From Tubiluchus corallicola (lineage: Eukaryota; Priapulida; Priapulimorpha; Priapulimorphida; Tubiluchidae), in the NCBI GenBank assembly GCA_030141605.1, contig JAQGDQ010000071.1, positions 157,081 through 221,080 on the forward strand: DNA of 64,000 bases. Direction: 5' to 3'. The notes below the pieces were generated by a model that saw only the letters and a list, made by a program, of their open reading frames with translations, made no database searches and was not told where the DNA came from. A program made the translations under genes and the position numbers. Shown piece after piece: positions 35,530 to 45,764 of this stretch (the stretch's first letter is position 1; each line of letters starts with the position of its first letter).

Positions 35530-36010
35530 CTAGTTGTTTTAAGAAGAGTGAATGTAAGTCCTTATAATTAGACTGTTGAAATAAGACTGTTGTTCAGCTT
35601 AACGTTTGCGTTATCGTATGGCTTTATTAATGTGCATTCACAAATAACATATCTGGTGTAAGAAAAAGTCCCGTTTAGTGCAATATACAGAAGTAAAGCA
35701 CACGTGTCGAGTTCGAAATCTTAACTGTCACTGCCAGCTGAAACAGCGTCTTATATACTGTTCATGCCTACTATTTTTAGCTCTACTGGGATACGTATTT
35801 TTAGGCATGCAATCAGCCCTACTTTTAGACATTGCATAGCAACAGTCCTTTGCTGACTTGGAAGCCAACCAACGGTGTTTTTCTGCCTTACTAGACTGAG
35901 ACGAGTCCTGGCTCTGACTGGTTAATTTACACTGGGAGCTGATTGGTTCAGTGGATGAAGCTGTACATGTTATAGGAAGCTGACCTTGTATCAATGCCAC
36001 TAATTAGTTA
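35530..36010 (-). promoter_or_regulatory. LTR-like block: TATA box and nearby poly(A) signal on the - strand
   Basis: On the - strand, TATATAAGACGCTG (about 35757-35744) is a good TATA element, and AATAAA follows about 125 bp downstream (about 35628-35623). This compact promoter plus poly(A) order is the U3-R arrangement of an LTR. The block is also less A+T-rich than its surroundings, and a - strand frame is open from 36000 to 35728. It lies on the 5' side of the - strand gypsy remnant, where its 5' LTR would be. I could not find a matching second LTR below 31.85 kb, so it may be a solo LTR or a gene promoter. Confidence 0.4.
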
Positions 36011-36283
36011 TACGTGTGCATCTAAGTATTCGCACGTGCCAAAGAGCAATGGCCAAGTTACAAGCAGTAGCAATACTTAATGTGATCTTATCCATCAGCC
36101 AGAGCTATTCAGAGAATCTTAATATGCAAGGAAACACGGACTTATCTTAAACATGTTGATGCACTTATTATATAGTTGACGTGCATGGTAAGCTTTAAGA
36201 GCCATTTAGATGATCAGTTTTTTTCGTCAAACTAGTTTGATCGTGTAAATAGCAAAACTAACGAACTTTTAGTTGCCAAATCG

Positions 36284-36408
36284 TTTCATCGGCAAAAGAA
36301 CCCAGCGGCCAGTTTCTTTCGCAAGCCTGAGGGCAGAATATATTTATATGATACATTTGATATAGTTTTTGATATATTTATTGGGTAACAGAACATATAT
36401 ATTAGTAC
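36284..36408. repeat. Dispersed repeat copy B, left block
   Basis: Matches 15148-15270 (CCCAGCGGCCAGTTTCTTTC, GAGGGCAGAATATATTTATA). The match stops at ATTAGTAC and resumes at 38962 with AGTACAAATTG, so the repeat was split by a 2.55 kb insertion. Confidence 0.75.
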
Positions 36409-37640
36409 TTATGTATGTATGTAGTTTATTGACTAAATCAAATTACATGTATACATGAAGAACGAGGTAAATGCCACAATCGATACATTAGTGATTTTAG
36501 TCCAAATGTCACTTTACGTAAATTTCCTACTCAAGAACAGTGTTATGCATACAAGGTACATCAGCATAAAAGTTGCAACATGTCATAACATATTATATAA
36601 CAATTAGCGTGCTCAAAGAAGTGAGTTAAATCAGCAAAGTTTACAATGTCGTAGCGGTTTCTAATATTAGATGTGAGGGGGCATGTCTGTATAACGTGTT
36701 TCTCAGTTTGAATGTCCCCACAAGGACATAACCTATTTTCCCTTGGCTGTCTCGCCCATCTACCCGTTTCCATCCGCAGCCTATGTGACTGAAGACGCAC
36801 TCTTGTGAAGCTTATCCGATGATGCTCAAATATTGTCGATTCAAAACGAGGAGTTTCGAGACCGGGGTTCAATTCCAAGTAGGTTACACAGCGTGTAGAA
36901 TTAACCCGATTCCTTATGCTTTGTTCCAACAAAACTCTCTGCTGAGGTATATAGTCTGACTGGTAATTCGCCTGAAGCTGGTCAAGACATCTAAGAAGTT
37001 TGCTGCCTGCATTCCTTGCCATGGCGACAGTTTTCATTAAAGGTTCATGGCGAAAAGTACTTCTTATAAGTTTTGCCCATGTTTTCTGCTGCCTAGACCG
37101 TAGCCAAACTAAAGGAGCTAGGTATCCAGATTCTATTAAAGCAAGGTTGTTGCAGGTAGTCTGTCTGACGCCCAATTAAGCCTTGATTAACCCCATATAC
37201 GTAGAGCAAGGCATATAAGTCCTATTATCAGTATTCCAACTCTGGGGGCTGTAGAATGTTGCTGTCAACGACGTACAATCTAGGACTCTTTTCTTCACAT
37301 AAGAGGGAAAATCTTCGTTTTTCCTCAAGAAAGCATAAAACTTCAAAATAATTGCATTCATTTCTTGCATATGATGCTTGATTATTGAATGAGTCTTCCC
37401 GTTATCTGCGATAGTAGCTCCTAAATAAACATACGTAGACGTGCGCTTAATTTGGAAATCTGTCATTGTCATCGGCAACATCACCGTTTACCGCCATGAA
37501 CCGAGGCTTAGTGTGGTTCATCGACATCTCATAGTTGTCACAAAATGATTGTAAACGCTCCAATTTAATGTTACATTGTTCACGGTTTGATGCCAATATA
37601 GCCGTGTCATCCATTATTAGTAATCCCCTAGCTAACCATT
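36409..37640 (-). mobile_element. 5'-truncated LINE with C-terminal CPCG zinc knuckle, inserted in repeat B
   Basis: On the - strand, 37625-37475 encodes an RT block MDDTAILASNREQCNIKLER, where the family has Y-A-D-D-T. A frameshift near 37470 leads to TSTYVYLGATIADNG. An in-frame stop at 37178-37176 precedes the C-terminal region with RLQSHRLRMETGRWARQPRE and LCPCGDIQTEKHVIQTCP, a C-x-C-x7-H-x4-C knuckle found at the end of ORF2 in several non-LTR clades. The 3' end carries AATAAA and a (CATA)n tail at about 36409-36425. It is a different type from the LINEs at 9-10 kb and 59-64 kb. Flanking AGTAC at 36404-36408 and 38962-38966 suggests a 5 bp target duplication around the whole 36409-38961 insert. 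Confidence 0.8.
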
Positions 37641-38961
37641 CGTATCAGTGGCTGTGACGCGGGCCTTTACTTGTTGGTTTTCTGTTCTTTATTTAAACCA
37701 GATTTTCTTCAACAATTCCCAAACTAGTACTCCTAGCCGAGCGGTGAGGTAGTAGTACACAGATGTTAGTAGTTTAGAGACTGAATCAGTTTCTCATAGG
37801 TACCTCTACGGGGCGTACCTTGAGACAAAAGATGTGGGTTCGAATCACGAGTGGGATCTTAAGTGTCGGCCTTGAGTTGCTGTTATTGTGTTTAGCTCAC
37901 AAAGTGTGAACTATTCATAACATTTTTACTATTTAAATACTTCTTGAATGTTCACAAAAAAACGCACTCCAAGATACATATTTTTGTGTATAAAGAACGA
38001 TCAAAATTTAATTAACAAATTTGTGATGATCAAAAGATAATTTTCAAAATCAATCAGTGTGCTGCACTCCCTTTTGGTTTATAATTAAAAGTACTTTCAA
38101 AGGCAGTCTCTCAGACAACAAGACTATACGTAATCACTAGAGCCTAGCTGTTTTTCAGATAAAGCATACCTAAATCATGTTATACTTTAAACAACAAACC
38201 TTCAAATTGTTGCAAAACTTCTTAGACATAATGTTGTATACCTTACATGGAGGCAAAATAAACACGAGGCAAAACTCAACTAAAGATCAACAAATTAAGA
38301 TTCTAACACACTAGGTACTCACTAATTACCCTTTCCCTGGGATGTGCACCAAAAAACCTGTCCACGCTGAGATGGTTCACTGTCCATTAACATCTTGGCA
38401 TGCCACATAATCATTGGTGACGTCACTGGAAACGAAGTCTGCACTGTCTAGTATATGAGGTAGGTGAGGCAACATCGAAAATGGTTTAACTTTCTCAGAG
38501 GCTGGCGTCAGATAAATTTATGCGGTGATATTCAGTCCAACCTTCCACATGAACAGTAGTAACTCCATAACGGCTTAAGCAAATTGTCCCAAGTATCCAT
38601 TTTGCTGCAAATTCCGACAGTGCACAAAATGTATCACAGCGTATCTGGACTGCTCGAAAACGTTGCTGTCCTTTAACTGTAATCACAGCTATATAAAATG
38701 CTAAATGCCAAACTGCAGCACATTACATAGTCCGCAGGTAACACGTACAGAGAAAACGTCTTTACTTCATAGCTATAAACGTGCCGACTGAAGCCGTCGA
38801 AATAAAACTAGGACGACAACCTGGTTTCCAACTTATGCACTTGTTGAAGGACAGGTGTGTGGCTTTCCCATCCCGCAGAGCTTACAGTACCTATTCATAA
38901 TACTAGCTAAACATTCGTCTATAGTAAACTGTTCATATCAGTGGCTTTCAATGATGTTATA
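37641..38961. other. Non-coding part of the 2.55 kb insert
   Basis: Except for the SINE-like block, nothing is recognised. The region is bracketed by near-identical motifs: GCTAACCATTCG plus TATCAGTGGCT at 37630-37653, and GCTAAACATTCG plus ATATCAGTGGCT at 38907-38946. This suggests a second, inner insertion of about 1.28 kb into the LINE. Confidence 0.4.
37730..37862 (+). mobile_element. tRNA-derived SINE-like segment (A and B boxes)
   Basis: TAGCCGAGCGGT (about 37735-37746) fits the A box of the internal RNA polymerase III promoter, and GGGTTCGAATC (about 37836-37846) fits the B box. They are about 100 bp apart, longer than in a plain tRNA, and the arms pair poorly, so this is not a working tRNA gene. 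The A box has the tRNA-Leu/Ser form. The 3' limit is not visible. Confidence 0.4.
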
Positions 38962-39273
38962 AGTACAAATTGTTTACAGTCATTTACGTACACGTACTGC
39001 CCGAAGACAAAAATATTAACACATTTACAATATAGAACGACATCACACGTTAATGTATAATGTATGATAAGCGATACAAATATATCAACACAGAATTTAG
39101 GTTATTGGATGTAGCATCACTTCAATTATTAGTCATCAACAATTAAATTCATAATCTATTCGTAAACCAATATTCTACGTAGTTACAAATTTATATTTAA
39201 TATATCGACATCATTGGTCTCAATTAGAAAAATCAGTTTATCTTCATTACGCACATCTAGAAAATCGGGACAT
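38962..39273. repeat. Dispersed repeat copy B, right block
   Basis: Resumes the match to copy A exactly where the left block stopped. It runs through TAGCATCACTTCAATTATTA and CATTGGTCTCAATTAGAAAA to ATCTAGAAAATCGGGACA, corresponding to 15276-15551. Confidence 0.8.
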
Positions 39274-42200
39274 ACAGAACTAATTAGTGTGAACGTATTC
39301 TGTCTACTATGTTCGTATTTATGGTAGACAAGCTTTCTGTGTAATTCATCTTCTACTTCATTATTATTGCGTTGTTTACAAATTCTTTCATTAATCGGTA
39401 ACTTATACGGTTTATGATGCTTGGCTGTTTCAATGGTTAGACTATGGACACTTATTCTATTCGTAGCTTACAAAAAGTTGTGTTAGTTTCGTAGGTCAAA
39501 GTTCTGATGAGCAATTAATTTTCCATATCATAACTGTTTTTTATTTTGCAATAGGTTCGTAGCTTATTTCATTCTGCATTTTCATCACTATGTGCTCACT
39601 CTATTGATATCATATCATGACCTATTCAAGTTTCAATTTAAGTTTTTTTTAGTATTCCACTTTAAGTATATTTTTTCTTGTTTACATTGTTACTATCCTG
39701 ATTATCCCAGATCTGTCTAAATCCTGTGAAGTTTAAGATATCTTTAACAAATTTAACAAGCAATATACACAACGTGCAACCGGAAGCTTATTACATGGAA
39801 TATCATATCAGTACAGAGAGGATATTGTCCCAACTCGGCTCGTACTGCATTTTTTACAGTTTTATAGTTCACTTTTAGCAATCTACAACATAGCTTCAGG
39901 TTTAATGCTTCAGTTGCAATATATCGTTAGGAAAGTTTGTACTAAAATGTCCCCACACTTCGATGTTAATTAAAGTGTTAAATAATTTGACTGCAACAAT
40001 ACTATGTGAGTCTTCATCACCTTCTATATTTACAACCTTATGTATGAGCTTGCCATCTTTACGCATTCAGTTGTCATGCAGATGAGATAGAACACGTTGA
40101 TAAAGCCCGGGAGGCCATTTGTCAGGATTGATCTTAACTGTGCTTAGCTTTATGAACTGAAATTTGGATTATCTGGCGCCATAACATTTGCAAACAAAGT
40201 CTCGATCTGATAGTAATTATGTCGGATATCATGTAGCGGCGAACTAATGGCAAACTCACCGACTAATACATATTATGGCAGGGATTTGAGACTTTTCACT
40301 TTTTCCTCTTTAGTTGAACTGTTAACATCAGCCTTTTCTTCAAATCCCTCATTTGGGTTTGCAAGCTAACTTGTTGCCGTGTAACATCCTCCTTGAAAAA
40401 TTGCAAGCAATCGGGTTTTGTCAAAGCTTATTCTGCCAAGGCACAAATGACGAAAATTTTCCGTTTGCCATAATGACCATAAAGTCACCCTAGTTAAACA
40501 TGATAAGGCTAGGCTAAGTAACATAGAGCGCTAGGTAGTGATTGCATTCGGTTTTAATGCATAATTCATAGTTTCTCAGTTGTGATAAGGTTCTCACAGT
40601 AAATTCTGATGAAGATTCTGTGAGAGTGGCTTATTTGCAATTGAGAAATGTTCGAATTGAAAAACTAGTATGGACACAATTTCGTAACTATTTGTTACAG
40701 ATTTTTTTCATCACTTTTAGTCTGAAGTCATTTTTAATATACTTCTACAAATAATGGTAACAATCCACCCTCAACTGTCTATTTTGAAATCATTTACTTC
40801 GGTAAAATTTTACTAAAATGCTCCAAATACAAGCATGAATGACGTTACAAAATCACGTGGTAACCTATAATTACAGAATAAGACACATCTGGTGACGTAA
40901 AAAATGTGCCGAAGTTTTGATGACGACATTACGAAAAATTTCTTACAGTCGATGTTACAGATATTTATATAAATACTAAAATTTTAGGACAATCCTTTAA
41001 AGTTGCCCGAAGATAGAGATGTTTTATGTAAGCAAGTAAAAAACTAGAGGATGGAAAAAAATTGTATCACTATTGCTAAATTTTCCAGTAAGAGCTCCAG
41101 GTGTTCATGAATTTCACAAAGTAGACCAGAGCGTTTATTCCAAGAGCTGACACTGTTTCTCCTTTGTTTGGTCCCAGCACTCAGCAATTTTTGCCTTTAG
41201 TTACTTTGCATCAAACGGCTCTGCGCGGCAATTGTACACTTTCACTTTAAGGAAGTTCCAGATACATTTCCCGTAATTCACAGAATTAAGTTACATTTTG
41301 TTTTAGCTACGAATCTTTATCAATATCCTGTGATGAAGACCATGACGTAAACTGTTTGATATGTTTATTCTTTTGTCCCTTGTATTAAAGGATTTACAGG
41401 GCAACACGATTATCCTTCAGTTGATGATTATAACTGAGATTGTTCCGACAGATGCTTTTAATATTATTGTAATCTGAACTTCGGTACAGTTTTCTGGGCC
41501 ACCTGATATAAAAATCGTTCGTAGCTATGATCGTTTAAATAGTACATTAGCTGGAACCACAAAGACATATAATACTTTATTGCAATATAAGCACATGAAA
41601 TAATACAGTCACAGTAGCACGGAATAATGATCCAAGGATTCAGGTTAAGTTACGATGAAAGTGTCGCATAAATCTACTGACGGAGTGTCAGGTTACAAAT
41701 GCATTTTGTCTCAAGTCTTATAGCTTGAGCCTCCATGTTGCGATCTGCTGCAGTTTGAAAACCTGCAAAGCCCTGCATCCACGTGTGAGACCCCCTAATC
41801 GCTCGACAGATAGCTCTAACATAGATACTTATCACAAAATTTCAGCCCATTACCTTATAAAGGAAGTCTGTCTTCAATAATTAGACAAATTCCTTTATAT
41901 GATTAAGACTGTCCAACACGACGTAATATCTCCTAAACCTCCAAACAACTTCAAGAAAGATCTGCCAAACTTCAATTTGAGACGGAACATGATGGCTGAT
42001 GGATAATAATTTTAGACTAAATGAGGATTCGTATGATCAGTAATTACATTTGTGTTACCTACAAGTAGTGCAGTTTGACATTTTATATAATTTTTGGTAA
42101 AATGAATTCATCCGTGTCTTTCGGGTTTGATAAAGCTTTCACAGTAAATTCTGATTAAGATTCTATGAGTGTGGCTTATGGTCAAATTGAAAAACTAACA

Positions 42201-43227
42201 TGTTCGAATTTTATTAATGGAATTTATTTATTTTAATTCTCGATTACAGATAAGCCTACATACAGACACGCGCCATTAATAATTCAATATCTCATGATCA
42301 ACTGCAATAAACTGAATTACATAATGCACGCCAAAAATTATCATAATAAAAACGTATATATCACAACTAGACTTAATGTTGTAACAAAATACGGAAAAAT
42401 TCTAAGTAACATTTATATCATTAACAACACTATTTTCCTATAACATTGTGTTTAACTCAATACAAAACCGAGCACGGAAAATCAAGTGTGCTTATTCAGT
42501 CTGGCGTAGTTTTCTATATAATTTTTGGTAAAATGAATTCATCCACGTCTTAGAAAGTTACGTGTTTAAAAACATGTGATTATATCTCTATAAGAAATCA
42601 TTAATGCAAGCCAGTCGTTTGCCACAACTTGGGCTGCACGCAGTCCTTTCAAATCTCTTTCGTTAAATGGTAAGTTTTTTACCTGTTTTTGTAATTCAAT
42701 TTAACAATTTTTATTTTATATATTGCTGTCTTACATTAAGCAGCTAAATTTAAGCCTAAATGTGGAGTCTAAAACTCTAGACTCTATTCATAATGTTTCA
42801 CTTTCATGCTTCAAGGACATTAGGGACTCTAAGTGAAGTCTTTTTAGTGTTAAAAGTATAGTTATTTAAAGCAATAAAATAGCTACAAAGCTCCGCATAC
42901 GGCAAGGCAGTTGTGCAGTTTATTACAGACAGACTTTGTTACAAGTAAGGCATTATGAAAAAAGCAAGGATAATCGGTTTTAGCTGCATACATGACAATG
43001 TTACTAAGATGTTACCAAAAGTTTGAACAGTTCAAACATGTACATTTAGAATAAAAATTGTGCAAGCTTACAATTTCTGACATCTATTAATTCACGAATG
43101 AGAACTGCGTTTTGTTATAGTATCATTGAGATCTAACGTGAAAGTAACAGCAAAACTAGTTCTTAATATGTAGTCGCCTGTAAAACAGTGTGATGAAGCG
43201 CGTACAAAAGACAGCTTGCAAAAACCG
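39274..43227. other. Gene-poor stretch with short internal duplications
   Basis: No gene is supported. Two short direct duplications are visible. CACAGTAAATTCTGATKAAG with its downstream GTGGCTTAT and AATTGAAAAACTA occurs at 40582-40669 and 42128-42197. A 37 bp run around TTTTTGGTAAAATGAATTCA occurs at 42084-42120 and 42515-42551 with two mismatches. A segment ending GCCACCTGATATA near 41440-41510 resembles 53160-53225. Confidence 0.45.
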
Positions 43228-43706
43228 GTTTGAATATTGGCCTTGTTTCTAGATTTTATTATTGTCATTTGAATATTGCAAGTGAATTAGTGGAAATATA
43301 TAATCTAGTTTCGTTTATAGGAAGAAATGCACATGTCTTTCGTCCATAAGTTGCTGATTAAACCATTTTGCAAACAAGGAAATACGCAGTTTAGTTTGGT
43401 TTATGGCTTTGCAAGTTAGATAGAAACAACTATTTGATTAACTTTCAATAAGGACAAAACAAAATGTTTTCTTTTCTGGCCAGTTTTCATGAACTTCAGT
43501 GAGATCTTCACAGTCAAAATTAATTCAATTGTGGTTCAAACTATATTATACACCAATGTAATCTTAGTTAATTTTACCCTATTTTTCTGCTGATAATCTT
43601 GGTTAAAAGCTGCCATTGAGACTTATGTAACTCGGTCATTCAACATAAGGGTCGTCTATGGAATGGAACAGTCACATTTATTCCATTTCCGCATCTTAAC
43701 AAACGG
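43228..43706. repeat. 475 bp direct duplication, copy 2
   Basis: The partner of 26864-27338, in the same orientation and 16.4 kb away. Similarity begins at GAATATTGGCCTTG and ends at AACAAACGG. Differences are mainly single substitutions with a few 1-3 bp indels, which suggests one fairly old duplication or two insertions of one family. Confidence 0.8.
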
Positions 43707-43817
43707 TAGTCCTGGTCGTTTTATCAAAGTCAGTTGTCAAGTCCTTCTTGTGAAAAAACTTGAATAAACTGTAGCGATGATTTTCAAGAAGATTTGTAGT
43801 TCAGTTTTTAGTGTCTA

Positions 43818-44009
43818 TCAGTAACATGAATTACGGTGTTTGTACAGCAGATAAGCAGACAAACTGGCTCCTGTGCAGACAAACGGCCATGCAGGATAGC
43901 AGATTGGCACATCGCAGGAATCGCAGAACAGTAAATGTTGTACTTCATACTTGAATTTAAAAGCACAAAAAAGCACACAAAGACCCAAAACAGCTACTAC
44001 TCTTTCCAT
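43818..44009 (-). CDS. Possible small cysteine-rich membrane or secreted protein (63 aa)
   Basis: The - strand frame from ATG 44009 to TGA 43820-43818 begins MERVVAVLGLCVLFCAFKF, a good signal peptide or anchor. It continues with FCDSCDVPICYPAWPFVC, then a hydrophobic GASLSAYLLY and KHRNSCY. It has eight cysteines and balanced codon use for such an A+T-rich area. There is no intron, no poly(A) signal close by and no family I recognise, so it may be chance. An untranslated piece of a longer spliced gene is an alternative. Confidence 0.25.
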   Translation of the reverse strand: MERVVAVLGLCVLFCAFKFKYEVQHLLFCDSCDVPICYPAWPFVCTGASLSAYLLYKHRNSCY

Positions 44010-44508
44010 TTCACACAACAAATATGTTTATCTTCTTAACACAGAATCATAAATTGAAAAACAACTACATTCAGCCACCTTTTAGCAAAATAGAAACTCG
44101 GTTAACTACCAGTTACAACCAGAATTACAGGTATAACTAACCAGGCAAGTCAGCAAGCAGAAGCTTTACAAAACCAGCACTAGATGGCAGCAGCTTGCAA
44201 CAACTACAAAAATATCAACACTCACTGTTACATACGGCAAGCGCTACAGATCCTGCACGTGTGAAACCACTACACTTGTAGACGATAATTTATAAGATTA
44301 ATCAAGGTCGGAGTCTGCAAGGTAAATGGCTGATTCAACTTACGGTTTTCTCTTAGTGGATAATCCATCCGGGTCGTTCCTCCATGTCATTAATCTTGTT
44401 CTTCATGAGAAATCACTCACGTACTTAGTGTCAATAACTTAGATTAATGTATCAGCACATTAAAATTATTCCCTTGTGGACTTGACATAGTTCATGACAT
44501 ATTCGTTT

Positions 44509-44952
44509 ACTCGCGAGAATGTGCGAAAATGACGAAACTAAGCTCGTGGCTCCCTCTTGCGACAAACATTCACGAGGTCAGTACACGCTGCGATCAGCGT
44601 AGCTAATGTGGCTTCGGATACTCGCGAGAATGCGCGAAAATGACGAAACTAAACTCGTGGCTCCCTTTTGCGATAAAAAACGGAATGATCACTACACTCT
44701 GTGATCAGTGTTACAAATGTGGCTTCGGCTACTCGTGAGAATGCACGAAAATGACGAAACTGAACTCGTGGCTCCCTCTTGCGGTAAACATTCACGAGAT
44801 CACTTCACTCTGCGATCAGTGTAGCTAATGTGGCTTCGGTTACTCGCTATAATGCGCGAAAATGATGAGACGAACTCGTGGCTCCCTCTTGCGATAAACA
44901 TACACCAGGTCAAGCAAGCTACACGCTGCGATCAGTGCAACAAATGTGACTT
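44509..44952. repeat. 4 x 111 bp tandem array
   Basis: Four copies start at 44509, 44620, 44731 and 44842, exactly 111 bp apart. The unit begins ACTCGCGAGAATGCGCGAAA, contains CTCGTGGCTCCCTCTTGCG and ends GTGGCTTCGG. Copies differ by roughly 10-20 percent, mostly in the AAACATTCACGAGGTC part. 111 is a multiple of three, but stops occur in the frames I checked. The unit is richer in CpG than its surroundings. Confidence 0.95.
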
Positions 44953-45145
44953 CTAGCGCGAGAACCACTTCACCTGGGAAGTAAAATAATGCAAAAACAC
45001 TTGCACTACAAAAATAATATAGGAGGAACTGCTTCTCAAAAATAGACGTATTTTAACGATTTTCGAGTCATACCTCAGACGTATTGATGGGTATTAATAG
45101 CCTCAGTAATTTATAATTTAAGTCTTCACAAATTCAAACTCTTTA

Positions 45146-45334
45146 ATGAAAAAAAAAACGAAAATAAAAATAGAAGTTAAAAAACTGTCTTCAGTCCTTC
45201 CTAATAACTCTGCAAAAACATTTTCACTACAAAAACGATATTGTTGCGTTATTTTGCTAATGATGTTAATCTTTGCTTGGCTGCAATTGGACATTGTACC
45301 ACGGCTTCACCATTCTCATGTGTTGACGAAGTAA
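45146..45334 (+). other. Short lysine-rich open frame, gene status unclear
   Basis: 62 codons begin at ATG 45146 with a poly-lysine start and a single hydrophobic stretch (CVILLMMLIFAWL). It would read as a tiny type II membrane protein, but composition (poly-A) explains the start and nothing supports expression. Stretch 44953-45764 is otherwise empty. Confidence 0.12.
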
Positions 45335-45764
45335 ATTAATTAGTATTACTATTACTGTAATAAGTGAAAGGCTTCTTAAATATTACTACGAAAGTAAAAA
45401 ATAAAAATGCAAATAACGAACAAAATTATCCACATTAATATTGTGCTTTCGTTATCTTTGTGATTTTGTTAATATTGTGTTTTTTTGGTATTATCGTCCT
45501 TACTATGTGTGAGTCATTCCAACCTATGATTCAGGATCAATGTCTTTTTTGTTCTTTTTACGTTGTTACTCAATAAACTGTCTATTATAAGTATGAACCT
45601 ATTAGGATTATTGTTACTTGATATTTTTTCGTAAAAAATACATTAAAATCGACTTTCCAAAATTAAATTCTGTGTTCGCGCTAATGCACGCATACAGATT
45701 TTTTTGTCCGCACGTTTTTACCGCAAAACTTGCTTCCGCAAAAATACTCATTGCGTTGTCATTT

